A DNA stretch of 64,000 nucleotides from Xestospongia bergquistia (lineage: Eukaryota > Porifera > Demospongiae > Haplosclerida > Petrosiidae), in contig OZ014414.1 of the NCBI GenBank assembly GCA_963965975.1, positions 5,989,501 to 6,053,500 of the forward strand. Reading direction: 5' to 3'. Position numbers and translations under genes: made by a program. The notes under the pieces are model-generated. The model did not search any database, was not told where the DNA came from, and saw nothing but the letters and a program-made list of their open reading frames with translations. Below are positions 43,561-55,700 of the stretch, piece by piece; positions within the stretch are counted from its first letter, which is position 1; each line of letters opens with the position of its first letter.

Positions 43561-45850
43561 ATGCTTTGGGCACAGTTGTAGCTTAAAAGGGAGTCACTAT
43601 CATTCATTATTATAATGCCAGTGGTTAAACTTGTTTGACTACCTTGTTTGACTTGGGAGCATTGTTACTAAGTTAATTGCGGCACCGATAAATTCTCTTA
43701 AATGTATACTATTCACTTTAAGGTCAAAATTGGGATAAGGTTAACTTACTACTACTCTGTATACCATAAATGCTACTGCTACTCTGTATACCATAAATGG
43801 ATGATAATAACAATACTGATTATTAATGACCTAACATATTGTATATAGGTTAGAATTTAAGGTTTATGACCAAACAAGAGAATATTACAAAAAAAAGTTG
43901 AAGGGGAAGAAGCATGATTCACCCATAAATTAATGTGATAATTCAAGAAGAATCTGAAATTTTTTAGAGAGCCAAAGATTGTCTATCATATATCTAAGTC
44001 AGTGTCAAAGTGAATGAGACTATTACAAACTTCATATATTGCAATGTCAATGCTAAAGTCTATTTTTCTTCTAGACACACATACTGGACTAAGCAGTCAA
44101 TGCTGCAATCATTAATATTATATCTTACTCATTTACTGTAGAAGATAGAAGTGCATGTTTATACATTCTTATTAATTATCAATATAACATGATATATTCT
44201 TAATTTAATTATAATAATTACAATTTTGGCCTAATTATGATTATGATTCCATTATTAAGTTTTCATTTATAATATGACTATATAACTAGAGATCATGCAT
44301 GAGTGCAATAACATTGTAGGTAGTTACAGATATGATTTTTGTTTTGTTTTATACAGGTAGCTGGAAAAGAAAGTGCAAAACAAACTATAAACAGTGCTAC
44401 TACTGCATCAGGACTTAAGTAAGTATATGCATAATTATCACGCTATGGCATATAGAATTATCATTTTTTTAAAGAAAAGATGTTAAACATAGCAACATGA
44501 ACAAGCACACAAAGCATGTCATAAAAATATTGTCAGGGTAGGAGTTTGTGAAAATTTTTGATAAATCAATGGGTAAGTTAGGCGTAAAAAACAGAAAGAA
44601 ACTTTAATGATAATTATATATCAAATTTATACATAGGAGTATATTTCTCCTATTCAAAGTCCTAAACCAGTTGGCTTGTTGACATATAACAGTATGCATG
44701 CTTATTCCTGTAAGCAAATTAATTGTGACCTTCTAAGTGGTCATGAGCTCTATATACCCTTTTAAATGCTTCATGAGCAGTTTGTAACTGTTTATTTTTT
44801 TTTTGGAGAAAGTCTTAGAAGTCTTTATAACAATACATTATAAGATTTATGGTAAACAGTGCTATCATCATTGCATTCACAAATCATATTTTCGAGTTTA
44901 AATGTTGTACTATAATTACAATTGTGCACAATAACTATTTCATAATTGCATTATTAGGTAGTAGTAAATTTCTTAGATATTTTTATAACCACACATTGTT
45001 GTTGCACTTTCAATGGCTGTTTATAGTGCATCAGTTGCTAATGTATGCAAGTTATTTCTCTTTATTACGTAATTCTTACAGCTTTTAGCAGCCTTGCTAT
45101 CTTCTGTCAAATAGTTCAGAATTATCTGTTTACTGATTAGTCTTATGTGTTTAGAAACACAAGGTATTTATTTTGTAAATAATAGTCATGTTTCTAATCT
45201 AGAATTTTACTGCATCATCACAGGGGTAAAATATAATTACCTTCAATACATTATTCATTGATCTATTTGATAGCTGCATTCACCTTTTAATAGAAAGTGG
45301 CTAGAACTCTAAATGTCATGAATGTACAATTTCATTAAAAAAATTAGACTTATAACAAGTTTATTACCACTTCAATTATAAAGCAATATCACTAAACTTC
45401 ATCCCTGTGCAAGACAGGTTAGACAATAGGTTGGATATTAGTGACCTAATTTACAAAGGGACCACTTCTTTTTAAAAATGTGTTTTTCATTGATTATTCC
45501 AATTTAGAGACTATTTGTTATGGCAATCTTGCTCTTTTACTGTTATACATTTGCCCATCGTCAGCTCAGGAATATATTATTGACATATAAACTGTCTATT
45601 GAGTTTCCTCAACTAGTTTGAGGTTTGCTTAGCTAATGTAATTAGATATGTAAAAAGGGACCATTTGAGTCATTTCTATCATTTTTGATCTTTTGAATAT
45701 AAGCATAGACCTTCCTTTACTAACTACCACTTCCTTCTGTCATGTACTGCTTTAAGAGGAAAGTTTCTGAAAGCTTCAAGGACTTTACTATCCGTCATTA
45801 ACTCAGATGTAATAGGTGATAACTGAAAAGGAGGACCTCATGACTATAGA
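43560..45850. other. Region with one dispersed repeat and no clear gene
   Basis: Between about 44780 and 45090 lies the second copy of the block at 33700-34075. A 62-bp open segment at 44358-44419 is bounded by CAG and GTAAGT but has no partner exons. Otherwise I see nothing. Confidence 0.4.
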
Positions 45851-46175
45851 AACTGAGGACAGACATTCTAATTCCTATTTTCAATTTCTTCTGCACACTT
45901 TCACGTCTTTTGATTTGAAATTTCCAATTGACAACCCAATAAACAACCAAAGTCAGGAATCCAACACAATTGTAAACATCTCTTTGACACTTTATTCTAA
46001 GAGACAGATCATGGTATTAGTGCTCTCTATTTAATTAAGTAACAAAAAATTAAATAATGTGCCACATGCCGAAGAATTGGAATTACAAAATTGTCAATTG
46101 GGCTGTTATTTTGAATTTTCAAACACATGAAGGTGAATTGAAGAAAAAGGAATTAGAATGTATACGTCCTTGTCT
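45848..46175. mobile_element. Relative of the 37218 inverted-repeat element, copy 2
   Basis: The ends GGACAGACATTCTAATTCC and GGAATTAGAATGTATACG are inverted. Internal words (CAAAGTCAGGAATCCAAC, TTCTAAGAGACAGATCATGG) match those in the 37218 element. It is more decayed. Confidence 0.5.
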
Positions 46176-46659
46176 ACCATATGAAACTACATAAGGCATT
46201 TCTATGACCTGCAATATTTATGCAAAGGGTTGGCAATGCCATGCAGACCGTGTAGTAACCACTGTTTTTTTGTCCATATTGTTACTGTAACAACAAATGC
46301 GTTTATTTAAGGTATCAATAAATTCAACATTGTGAATACTTCAAAATGGTATGAAAAAGTAAAAATGACAGTAATGACTCAAGTAGTCCCTTTTTACATA
46401 TCTGGTTATATTAGCTATGTAAACCTCCAATCTATTGTCTAATCATTTGCAAGATCACATAATACCTCGGTATCTTCAATAATTCAAATAGTATCTCTTA
46501 CTCATGGCTTATATTGATTTAGAAACATTATTACTTTGATGCTTCCAGTTGGCTTTAAATATTGAGTTACACTAATTTAGATGTTGTTTTGGTAACATTG
46601 CATTGATGAAAATACGGTAACTGAGACCTCTGTCAAAAGTATACCAATTCTACTTTGTA

Positions 46660-46840
46660 GTTTTCCCAATTCCAATTCTATTTTCTATCCTTCGATGGAA
46701 TATTTAACAACTAAAATCCTATCCCCCACCCTAACCGGAAACATGTCGCTTCGATCCATTCTAAGAGACGGCTCGCGGTGCTCGCTTCACTTCACGAAAT
46801 TACGAAGTAGAATTGGATGTCCGCCTTCGCCTTCGTACTT
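46660..46840. mobile_element. Relative of the 37218 inverted-repeat element, copy 3 (short)
   Basis: It contains CTAACCGGAAACATGTCGCT, TTCTAAGAGACGGCTCGCGG and GAATTGGATGTCCGCCTTCG, matching the core and right end of the 37218 element. It is shorter, so probably internally deleted. Confidence 0.5.
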
Positions 46841-46899
46841 ATTCTACCTTTAGACTACCCAGTAGACTACTCTTTTCTCCATTCATCTATAAAGTATAA

Positions 46900-47919
46900 A
46901 TGTTCATCAGTAGGTAATCTTTTGACTTCTCACTTCAACCATGCTACCATATTAATTCTTAATTTTATACAAGTACCACAATTTATTATGTCTCATTATC
47001 AAATCAATTAAAAACAATGTTTCAAGCAAAGTAAGCCACATATGCATTTAATTATTTTTTAAAATTTAATCTGGCCTGCACGAAGTTGCCAAGGGGTCAT
47101 AAAATTACAACAGGAAGTGGTGTTGTCTTCATACAATTTTGGGAAAAGCACACTTCACAAGTGTGAGTGGACTTACATCATTTTTAAAGTGTTTCATTAA
47201 CAATAAACAATAATAATCAATTGACTGGATATCAGTACAGTAGAAGGTTTATACAAAATTTATATTAAAAGTCATCTATAGTCATGAAGTGTTTCTACAA
47301 CTGGAAGAAAAATTCTAGTTTTTATTAATACCTATAAAAAGGAAAATATTTATCATTATAAAAGTAATTATCTAATCCATTTATACTCTATAAGATTAAA
47401 ATGTCCTAAGATTATTTTGATGGCATGCTTATTGAAAAATACAGAGTTGATGGAAGCTATGGACCAAAGAAACTTTCTTGGATTACAGTACAACATTATT
47501 AGAATCTACTGGCAATGATTTAGAAAGAGTAAAATCCTTGCATCACTCCATGTTTTATCAAACATATATTGTTACAAAAATACCCTGCTATCCTCAACAA
47601 ATGTTTGCTTGCTTAACAAGTTTATGTACTTTTTTATGGAAGGGTTGAATGTTACTCATTACCTATAAACAACCCATATGACATAAGTATTATGTCAAAA
47701 CAATGTTAGGACCACACAAGATATAAAGTGTGTCTGGCGTAATAATAGTATAACATACCTTGTCCACTCAGTTGAATTGTTATATTACCTCCAGCTGTAG
47801 CTCCAGACACATTTACCTGATGATGACCACTCTGTGTCACACTGCCATGTTCTGAGTTGTCTTCTATAGATATGGAGAATTTTTTACCAAGAGAAAAATA
47901 CCAGTATAGGAACAGCTAG

Positions 47920-47930
<11 letters not shown>
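46900..47930 (-). repeat. Inverted segmental copy containing a Gly-rich exon, copy B
   Basis: A direct repeat of 42130-43560 and the inverse of 32060-32500. The Gly-rich exon at 47759-47863 is preserved better than in copy A. An AT microsatellite has expanded at its upstream edge. Confidence 0.6.
47759..47863 (-). CDS. Gly-rich exon, inverted copy B, open
   Basis: A 105-nt exon, open in phase 1, after a TCTATAG acceptor and before a GTATGT donor. It encodes EDNSEHGSVTQSGHHQ, then VNVSGATAGGNITI and QLSGQ. The frame and both splice sites survive although no partner exon is seen on this strand, so it may be used by a gene outside what I can assemble, or be a recent orphan. Confidence 0.4.
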
Positions 47931-48004
<74 letters not shown>

Positions 48005-48027
48005 TATATATAATATATATATATATT
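47922..48027. repeat. (TA)n microsatellite
   Basis: About 80 bp of uninterrupted TA followed by imperfect ATATAAT copies. Confidence 0.9.
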
Positions 48028-50850
48028 TAATATTTTTTAATATTCTCTTCTTTGTTCATAAACCTTTTAACTTTCACAACGTGTTATCAAAATGTGTATG
48101 ACTGACAAAATGAATTTGTTGGTGCTATATAGTACAGAACTAGTTTATAGCAAGAGCTGCAAAAACATTATATCATCTGTCTACATTCTGTGCTCTTACT
48201 TTGTACACCATTTGAAACATATAGGTTATATTATAGCCATGTGTTGCTTCTAACTTTGCTTAAAATAATTATTGCCCATATCAAAAACATTTACAAGCAA
48301 AATTTGCCTTCACAATGTCTTCTTTAAAAATATACTGCAGTTATAGATGATTTTTAATAGTTTAATATATACCTTCTACTGTACTGATTTCTAGTCAATT
48401 GAATGTTTTGTTTATTATAATGAAACACTAATTGTGTTAGTGTATTGAAGGTGATTAAATAAATATATCGATGGAGTTTGTAAGCAAAATATGTAGATTT
48501 GATTGGATTATCAAACACTTACATATCTACTATAGAGTTCTACGTTTTATATGACATAAGTTACATTGTCTTTTGTTAATGTATCATTTGTTAAAATGCT
48601 AGGAAAATGTTATTTATTAGTATTAACATAACAACTGGACTAGGATCATGACTAGCAGGACAAGCAGTTGACAATAGTGTATAGCTTCAAAGTGAAAATT
48701 AAAAAAAATAATAATAATTGCAGTTGGAAAACGATATAAATAATTAAAAAAAACAATTAATTGGCCCATCAATTTTTCTATCTTAGTGAGGTCTGTTGAC
48801 AATGTCATTTGTTACTCTCTATACCTTCTTTTAATTGAGTTGGTTGTTCCTTTGCTAGTTGCAACTTTTTTAGCTCTAGATGCTCAGTTTCACTATGCTA
48901 CAACAGTTTTTCCACTACTAATAATATACCGAATTATGAGGATAAAGATAACTAATGTATACACAAACATAAACTATCATTTAATAAACAACGTTAGAAG
49001 ACAACCAGTCTTGCCTATTTATACAACTCATGTATTGTACAATATCAATTATCAATAGATCATAGTCAAGACGAAAGAAACTATAGACACGTTATAGTCT
49101 CAGTAGTAGTCACTATGAAGCAAATAAAGGATAGGTAGTGCTTATTAAGATAACAGTCTTTAAATCTAGTCAGTATTTTGAATATAGTTCAAAGTGAAGA
49201 TGAACACTACATATCCTTGTCAAGCACATAAACTGTTATAGCAAATTGACTCTAAGCAAGCTAAATAAAAAAATGTATGTGTGCCTGTCAAAAATGGGAG
49301 CTTCTATGTTAAGTGTTGGTTATTCAATACATTAAAGATTGTGTTCTCCTGCAAAAAAAGTTGTTAGTATTAACTGTTAGTGTGATGTCAATTCATGCAT
49401 GTATATACTTTAGTATATAAACTCTGTGACATTTTACTGCCTATCACATACAGCTTGCCTAATTCTATAATCGTTTTGGACCACAAGTTTACTATATTTA
49501 GTATATGTCACACATGAAAATTTCCAACTATAATATAAGCATATGTACCCACATTGCAGTTGATTTAATGTTAACATTTTCCACAGCAGCGTAGAAAGTA
49601 TACAAAATCAATAACAAACAGTATAAAAGTAGGCAATATTATAAAGTCACATCTGTTACTCTGCTACTGTTGTGGCTAGGATGGCAAACTTTGACTCACT
49701 GGTCAATGCTTAGAATTGAATTCTTCTCCATGTGATAGTTTAGCACTTCTAACTACTGAGATGACTAGTCTACATCATTTTTTATATTTGGCTTAAGGCC
49801 AGAGACTTAAGCACCCATTGTCACAAATGGAATCATTGTTGCAACTGAAGAAATATGTACTCATAATAGTTTATAATGTCATCAACTATTGAATTTGTTC
49901 GAGGCAACTTGAATATGTAAGACAAATTCTTGATGAATTTTATCATGTAATAGTATATTTCATGCATGGATTCATTGATACAAGCCTACCTTTATACAGT
50001 GGATATAGGTGAGATTTATTGTAAATATTCTTGTCAATTATTCATATTTCCTTTGTGTTCCTCCCTCAGGATGCATGAATAATTAACTCATATATTTACA
50101 ATGAAACATATCCATTACATAACTCTAGTGTATCAGTAAGATATCACACATGGGAAGGTATCACTAAGACCAAAAATTATTATAACACAAAGTAAAGGCA
50201 AGTTTGTAAAAGCAAATATATATGTACTAATTTATAAAGAACAATTATCATGATGCTTGATCTGAATATAATATATTTATATAGTTATTATCAATACATG
50301 GGTTATGAAAGAAGTAATTCAAAGGAGGACATAGTTGTATCAGGTTACTGAGACTTATGTAAACAGAAATTTAATTAATCTATATCCTACCTAAAGTCTG
50401 TTTTCATTATCATGGAACAAACATATGGATTTTTCTATAACTTTTCATTGATTCATGCTCAAACAAAGTACTCTTTATTAAGTTGGCCTTTAGTTTTGAT
50501 AATAATTAGTTTTAGTAAACGCAGAATACAAAGCTCACCATGGAGTCTTTAAAACCACTTTTATGCATACATGTACATACATGCATATATATTTGCTTTA
50601 TATCATATTATTCTACTGTCATATGCAGCTATAAAAAGCAATTAACGCCATTTAAAGACCACCTAGCACTCTGGTTTTTAATATAAAGGAAAGTCATATA
50701 ACATCAGGAACCATTGCCTAATAATAAGAATGCAAATATCTGCTACAGACAAAAACATATAACACTACAACATGATCTTATAAGGAAATGGGGCTGTGGA
50801 CCAGTTAAGAGTGCTAAATACATTCATAGCCTATCAGGTATTTAAAGTAG
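48028..50850. other. AT-rich stretch without clear genes
   Basis: The part 48224-48340 repeats 31435-31540. Near 48640-48700 the minus strand resembles the small exon at 53394-53447 but is full of stops. The hydrophobic frame at 48786-49058 has no recognisable family pattern. Confidence 0.45.
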
Positions 50851-50852
50851 TA

Positions 50853-51454
50853 ATGAAATAAATGTAATTATCTAGATATCCATTGTGGAAAAAGTATAGT
50901 GAAACGAGAACAAGAAGACAGGAGTACTACTCCTCAGTGTCCTGTAAAATATATTTACAGTGTACATGTATATACACATTATATTATGCATTAATTGGAA
51001 AAACATTATTGTATAATAAATGTAAAATAAAATTAAAACTTTTTCAAACGTCTTCACCTAAACATTAAACATAAAAATTAAACTTGAAAATAGGCATGTC
51101 TGGAATATCATGTAGGACATTTATTATCAGTATAAATCTAGATTCAGGGACATGAAATAAATGTAATTATCTAGATATCCATTGTGGAAAAAGTATAGTG
51201 AAACGAGAACAAGAAGACAGGAGTACTACTCCTCAGTGTCCTGTAAAATATATTTACAGTGTACATGTATATACACATTATATTATGCATTAATTGCATG
51301 GAAAAACATTATTGTATAATAAATGTAAAATAAAATTAAAACTTTTTCAAACGTCTTCACCTAAACATTAAACATAAAAATTAAACTTGAAAATAGGCAT
51401 GTCTGGAATATCATGTAGGACATTTATTATCAGTATAAATCTAGATTCAGGGAC
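50853..51454. repeat. Tandem duplication of about 300 bp, two copies
   Basis: The copies at 50853-51151 and 51152-51454 are almost identical. The second has a 4-bp insertion (ATTGCATGGAAA against ATTGGAAA). The copies have no coding capacity. A diverged relative lies near 59530-59640. Confidence 0.85.
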
Positions 51455-52045
51455 ATTTGCACAGTGTATATCCTCTGTACATATTAGTATAGTTATATAT
51501 AATAACTTTAACTAATAGTAACTATGAACTAAACAGATAAGAATTACTATAAAGTCAATATGTTGGTTCCATGTGTGTACATGTTACAAGACATATTGTA
51601 AGATAGACACACACTGAAAATGCAATAAAAGTTCATTCTAAATACCAGTAGTACATACTACATATATGTTGTGATGTAGAGAAGTAGTTAATAAAAATTA
51701 TATCAAAGTTCTTGACAATAGAGTGATAAAAGTTTGTCACTAATAACTTCTTATTATACAGTTTATTGACAGTCACAGTATTAAAAGTAATTCAATGTAA
51801 AAACTGATTGGCTGATTTAATCAATATTATTGCTATACAAATTGCATTTATCAATCTTCTTTAATGGCAAAATCAACAGTTCTTGTATTCAACTATTAAT
51901 TATTTTAGATGCTGTGCCATGGTTGTTACTCAAGATTTCATGCATTCAATGTATTATATTGAAAATCACGCAATGAAACATCCATGAATTAGTTAAGACA
52001 ACTAATCTAGCATTACGATATTATCACCATGCAGCCTGTTGAGTG

Positions 52046-52050
<5 letters not shown>
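51455..52050. repeat. Dispersed non-coding repeat shared with the Death-ROCO introns
   Basis: The block with GAACTAAACAGATAAGAATT, CAATATGTTGGTTCCATGTG and TAGACACACACTGAAAATGC is found again at about 60010-60310 and 61710-62060, each downstream of a Death exon on the minus strand. It is a trace of duplication of exon-intron units. Confidence 0.6.

Positions 52051-52076
<26 letters not shown>
52048..52076. repeat. (AT)n microsatellite
   Basis: About 29 bp of pure AT repeat. Confidence 0.85.
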
Positions 52077-52079
<3 letters not shown>

Positions 52080-52563
52080 ACATTAATATATATCCATATA
52101 TTAAATGCTTACTATTATCATCTCCAAAAGCATGTATAATACACCAAAAAAAGACTGCAGCTATACTGTTTCTCCAACAATAATGCATACAATTACAAGC
52201 AGGTATTTTTTAAAATAATGCCACCTACCTATTAAGGGATTATTACGGTTAAATACATACATAAATGCTTACTATTTTTTTCCAAATGCATATAGTAAAG
52301 ACAAGAAAAACAGTGCAATTATAGTCACTTAACATCCAAGAAATATTATGACCAGCAATTATCTGTATTATATATAAAACATTAAATTTACAGTCATACC
52401 AACATTAACTGCAGATATTAGTTTAAACATATCTTAAAGACAATCAAGACCACTTTAAGAACTAATGTCTTTCTCACATATTTAATATACGTCCCTTTAG
52501 CAAGTAAGTGTCATCAGTATCGTTTACAGTTTGGAACATAATCATTGATGAGCATGTTATTAA

Positions 52564-52736
52564 TCAATATATGCAAATATCACATGTACTACTTTCTAAT
52601 GTTGGCTTTAATAAAAAGCAATCTAATCCTTTCCAAATTATATGCAATATAATTGAGTTCACCCACTGACTTGAAGTAGTAGTAGGTACCCTTTTTGATG
52701 CTGACATTTCCTCTGCCTGTTTGGGTCGTTTATGAC
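52564..52736 (-). CDS. Possible last exon of the Death-Death-Roc-COR gene
   Basis: It follows TTTATAG, is in phase 1 and encodes HKRPKQAEEMSASKRVPTTT, then SQWVNS and a hydrophobic end with Cys residues. The first part is basic, like a nuclear-localisation or flexible tail. It could instead be 3' untranslated sequence. Confidence 0.35.
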
Positions 52737-55700
52737 CTATAAACACAAAAGGGAGATAAGCACTGTTTTAGACATACAAACAATTAGCTTTGATTTGTTT
52801 CTTGTAATTACAAAAATATATAGAAATAATTTTAAAATTTCAACCATTATACTGTCATCAATGGTATACATGAACTAAGAGTAAACTAGCTATTTTATAG
52901 ACATAGTTTATTGAATCTGATAATGATGTTAATAATAGCTGGTTTTAAAATAGTAAAGGTAGAGCTTGTGTCTTTATATCGTTAGGACAGGGAGGTATAC
53001 ATATGTACAAACTCAAGCACATAGCATAGGATATTACAAGAAACTATGAATGCTGATGGTCTTAAGCTTTGGATAGCATGCTATTTGGTTGGTAAATAGT
53101 TGCTAAACAATTCTTCCAAATAGTATTAATATTGATAAAAGTGTACAACGCTGTCACATTATTTCTACTAATAACTAAAACAAAGTTTTTTTCTTATTTT
53201 GAAAATAACTATATAAGCAAAGCAACAATCTTTCCAATCATAGCTTTTGTCAGCATTGAGATCACAACCATGTCATGTCTGAATACTAAGATGTTGATTA
53301 ATGTCAACAATTTACATACTATATTACATATGTGCCTTACATAAATAAGTTATAATACAGGTTATTAAAATAGAAAAATGGTTATTGGCATACCAACTGA
53401 TTTAGGATCTTGACTAACGGGATGAAGAGGTGAAGATAGTGTATCTGCTGAATGTAAAAGGATAATATTAAAAGAAAAAAGTACAATATAATATTTATAA
53501 TGTAATACAAGCAAGTAACTGGTAATGACTATTACTGACATAATAATGCAAAGTTATTTTAAAGTTATCTAGCAGTGTCCTTGACTTGATTTTTCAGTGT
53601 GTTAGAATGTCAAAGCAGAATAATATTTATTTTATTTTATAAAATTTACATAATACACAATCTCAGAATTATCTTTTCTTTTATTTCCTTGGATTCATCA
53701 AGCTAAGCTGTGCCTCACATCTAGACAAAGAAATTATTCTAACTTAATTTGGGAATATTTACTATTTTCATGTAATGCTAATGATATCATTTTAAGTACA
53801 AATTATCACATTCAAGTTGACAACCACATCATGTGTGGGTGAAAAGACATCTAATTTTTGCTAGATCTAGCTATAGTGACAAATGTAAATTGCTAACTAA
53901 GACTGGTTTTGAAATATTGATGTTGCTTTAACAAGTAATTGGCTCAAAAGGCTAAGACACACCTCCTGTTCACTATTGATTTATATATATGGCCAATAAT
54001 GTAGAGGTAATGTACCTACTACACATCAAGCAGTAATCGTGTTCATTGGACAAGTTTAAACACACCTTCTACTGAAACCCAAGGGAGTTGATGATATTCG
54101 TCAATAAAGACAGTAGTATGGCTGTCACAACAGGTAACTGTTTTTTGGTCGTGATTTAAATAACAAAAATGTTCTGAAGATTCATTGGAACATATCTTAC
54201 AATAAAAGTATTTTTCAAGATTTTCAAATTTAGCCATATAACGGAAATTGCTAATGATTTCACTGATCCCAGTCTGGACAGCATGACAAAAAGCACAGCA
54301 TCTTTTTAATGGGTCAGTACTGTATATAGCTATCCAGTAAATTCCATCGACTAAAAGAATGTCACCATAATCAGTGTGTAAAGTAATAGCATTACGATAA
54401 AGTGGAGTTGAATGTAAAGGATGTCTAAGATGAAACTTTGGTGAATGATTACAATGTAGAAGGTTGACAACTAATGCAGGGAAGACACCTCGAGGAAGAG
54501 GTTTCATATTCCATGACAGAATTAGAGGGTCAGTGTATTGCTTGAATGGAGGTGGTATAGATTTATATTCTGTAAAGGAGGTAGTAGGAAGGACAGTTGG
54601 TAGAAAGTATTCTCCTTTCTCAGGTAAAGAAGCCATTATAAATAAACTTGTCATTAACTTGAGAAAGTCTTGTGGCGTAAACTCATCATAGAATCCTTGT
54701 GATAAATGTGAATTTGGTGATGTCAATAAGTCTTCTTTAAATGTTCCTTTACCTTTTAGGTCTTCATGAGCAGTAGGAATGTGTAGGTAAATACCATTCT
54801 CCTCCAACTGATCAACAGCATCAGCAAATGAGATACTTATTAAATCAGAGAGCCTATCAAATAGCGGCTGTGGATGTAGGAATACTACATTAGGTAAGAC
54901 TTTAGGGAAGTAGAGGAAGATGGTCAGATCATTATAGTACATCAAGGCTGCTTCAACGCTTTTATCATCCATATATAAGCTTTTTCCAATATCTAAACAA
55001 ACAGTCTTACTTACTATGTTGGACTTAGAAGACTTCTGATGTCGATCTAATTCTAGTTGAAACAAATACCAACGGACAGGAATTTCTGCTTCAATATAAT
55101 GCTGCCTTATTTTATTACGAATTTCTCTAGCCATTTTTAGTTCACTCTCACGTCTGGCCATAGTGTTGACAGGAAAAATTATTTGATTACCCACTTTGCG
55201 ATGTTTAATTAGGACACTACTGAATTTCTCTAACTTTGTCCAGAGAATTTCATTTTTGGCTTTAAGAATGTCATCAGAGGAATTACATTTCTGGAGCTCA
55301 TCTAAGAATGTCCCTAATACTATGTGGTAAGTTTCTTCAATATGTTTGATATGGTCATTTGGTAAGTCAGAACAGTCCACAGACGGTACCGAATGAAGCA
55401 AAGCTTCAAGAAGTTGTAAATTTGTAATCTGCCTTTCTTCTGGCTCACCAATCAGATTACCTTCAATACTGAAAAAAAATTTTGCTTTTTCTTCAAGTTT
55501 CTCCGTTAGTTTGTGAGTGATAATATTTACAGAGTGATATCGTAACAAGGCTGGAGCAATATCTATAAAAGCTGCTTGACCACCAGTATCAACACCATAT
55601 ATCCAATGAGATTGATAAAGCTCTGCAGACTGATGTGCATAAGGCAAGATCTCATTAATTTCTTGAGTTACAGTAAGTTTAAAAGAGCTCTGATTGACAT

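Noticed and set aside
44358-44419. A 62-bp open segment between CAG and GTAAGT
   Set aside because: It is open in only one phase, which differs from the phase-1 rule of the neighbouring genes, and has no homologous copy or partner exon.
48786-49058. A 90-codon hydrophobic frame that could be a small membrane protein
   Set aside because: The AT-rich composition explains the Leu/Ile/Tyr content. No promoter, family motif or conserved copy was found.
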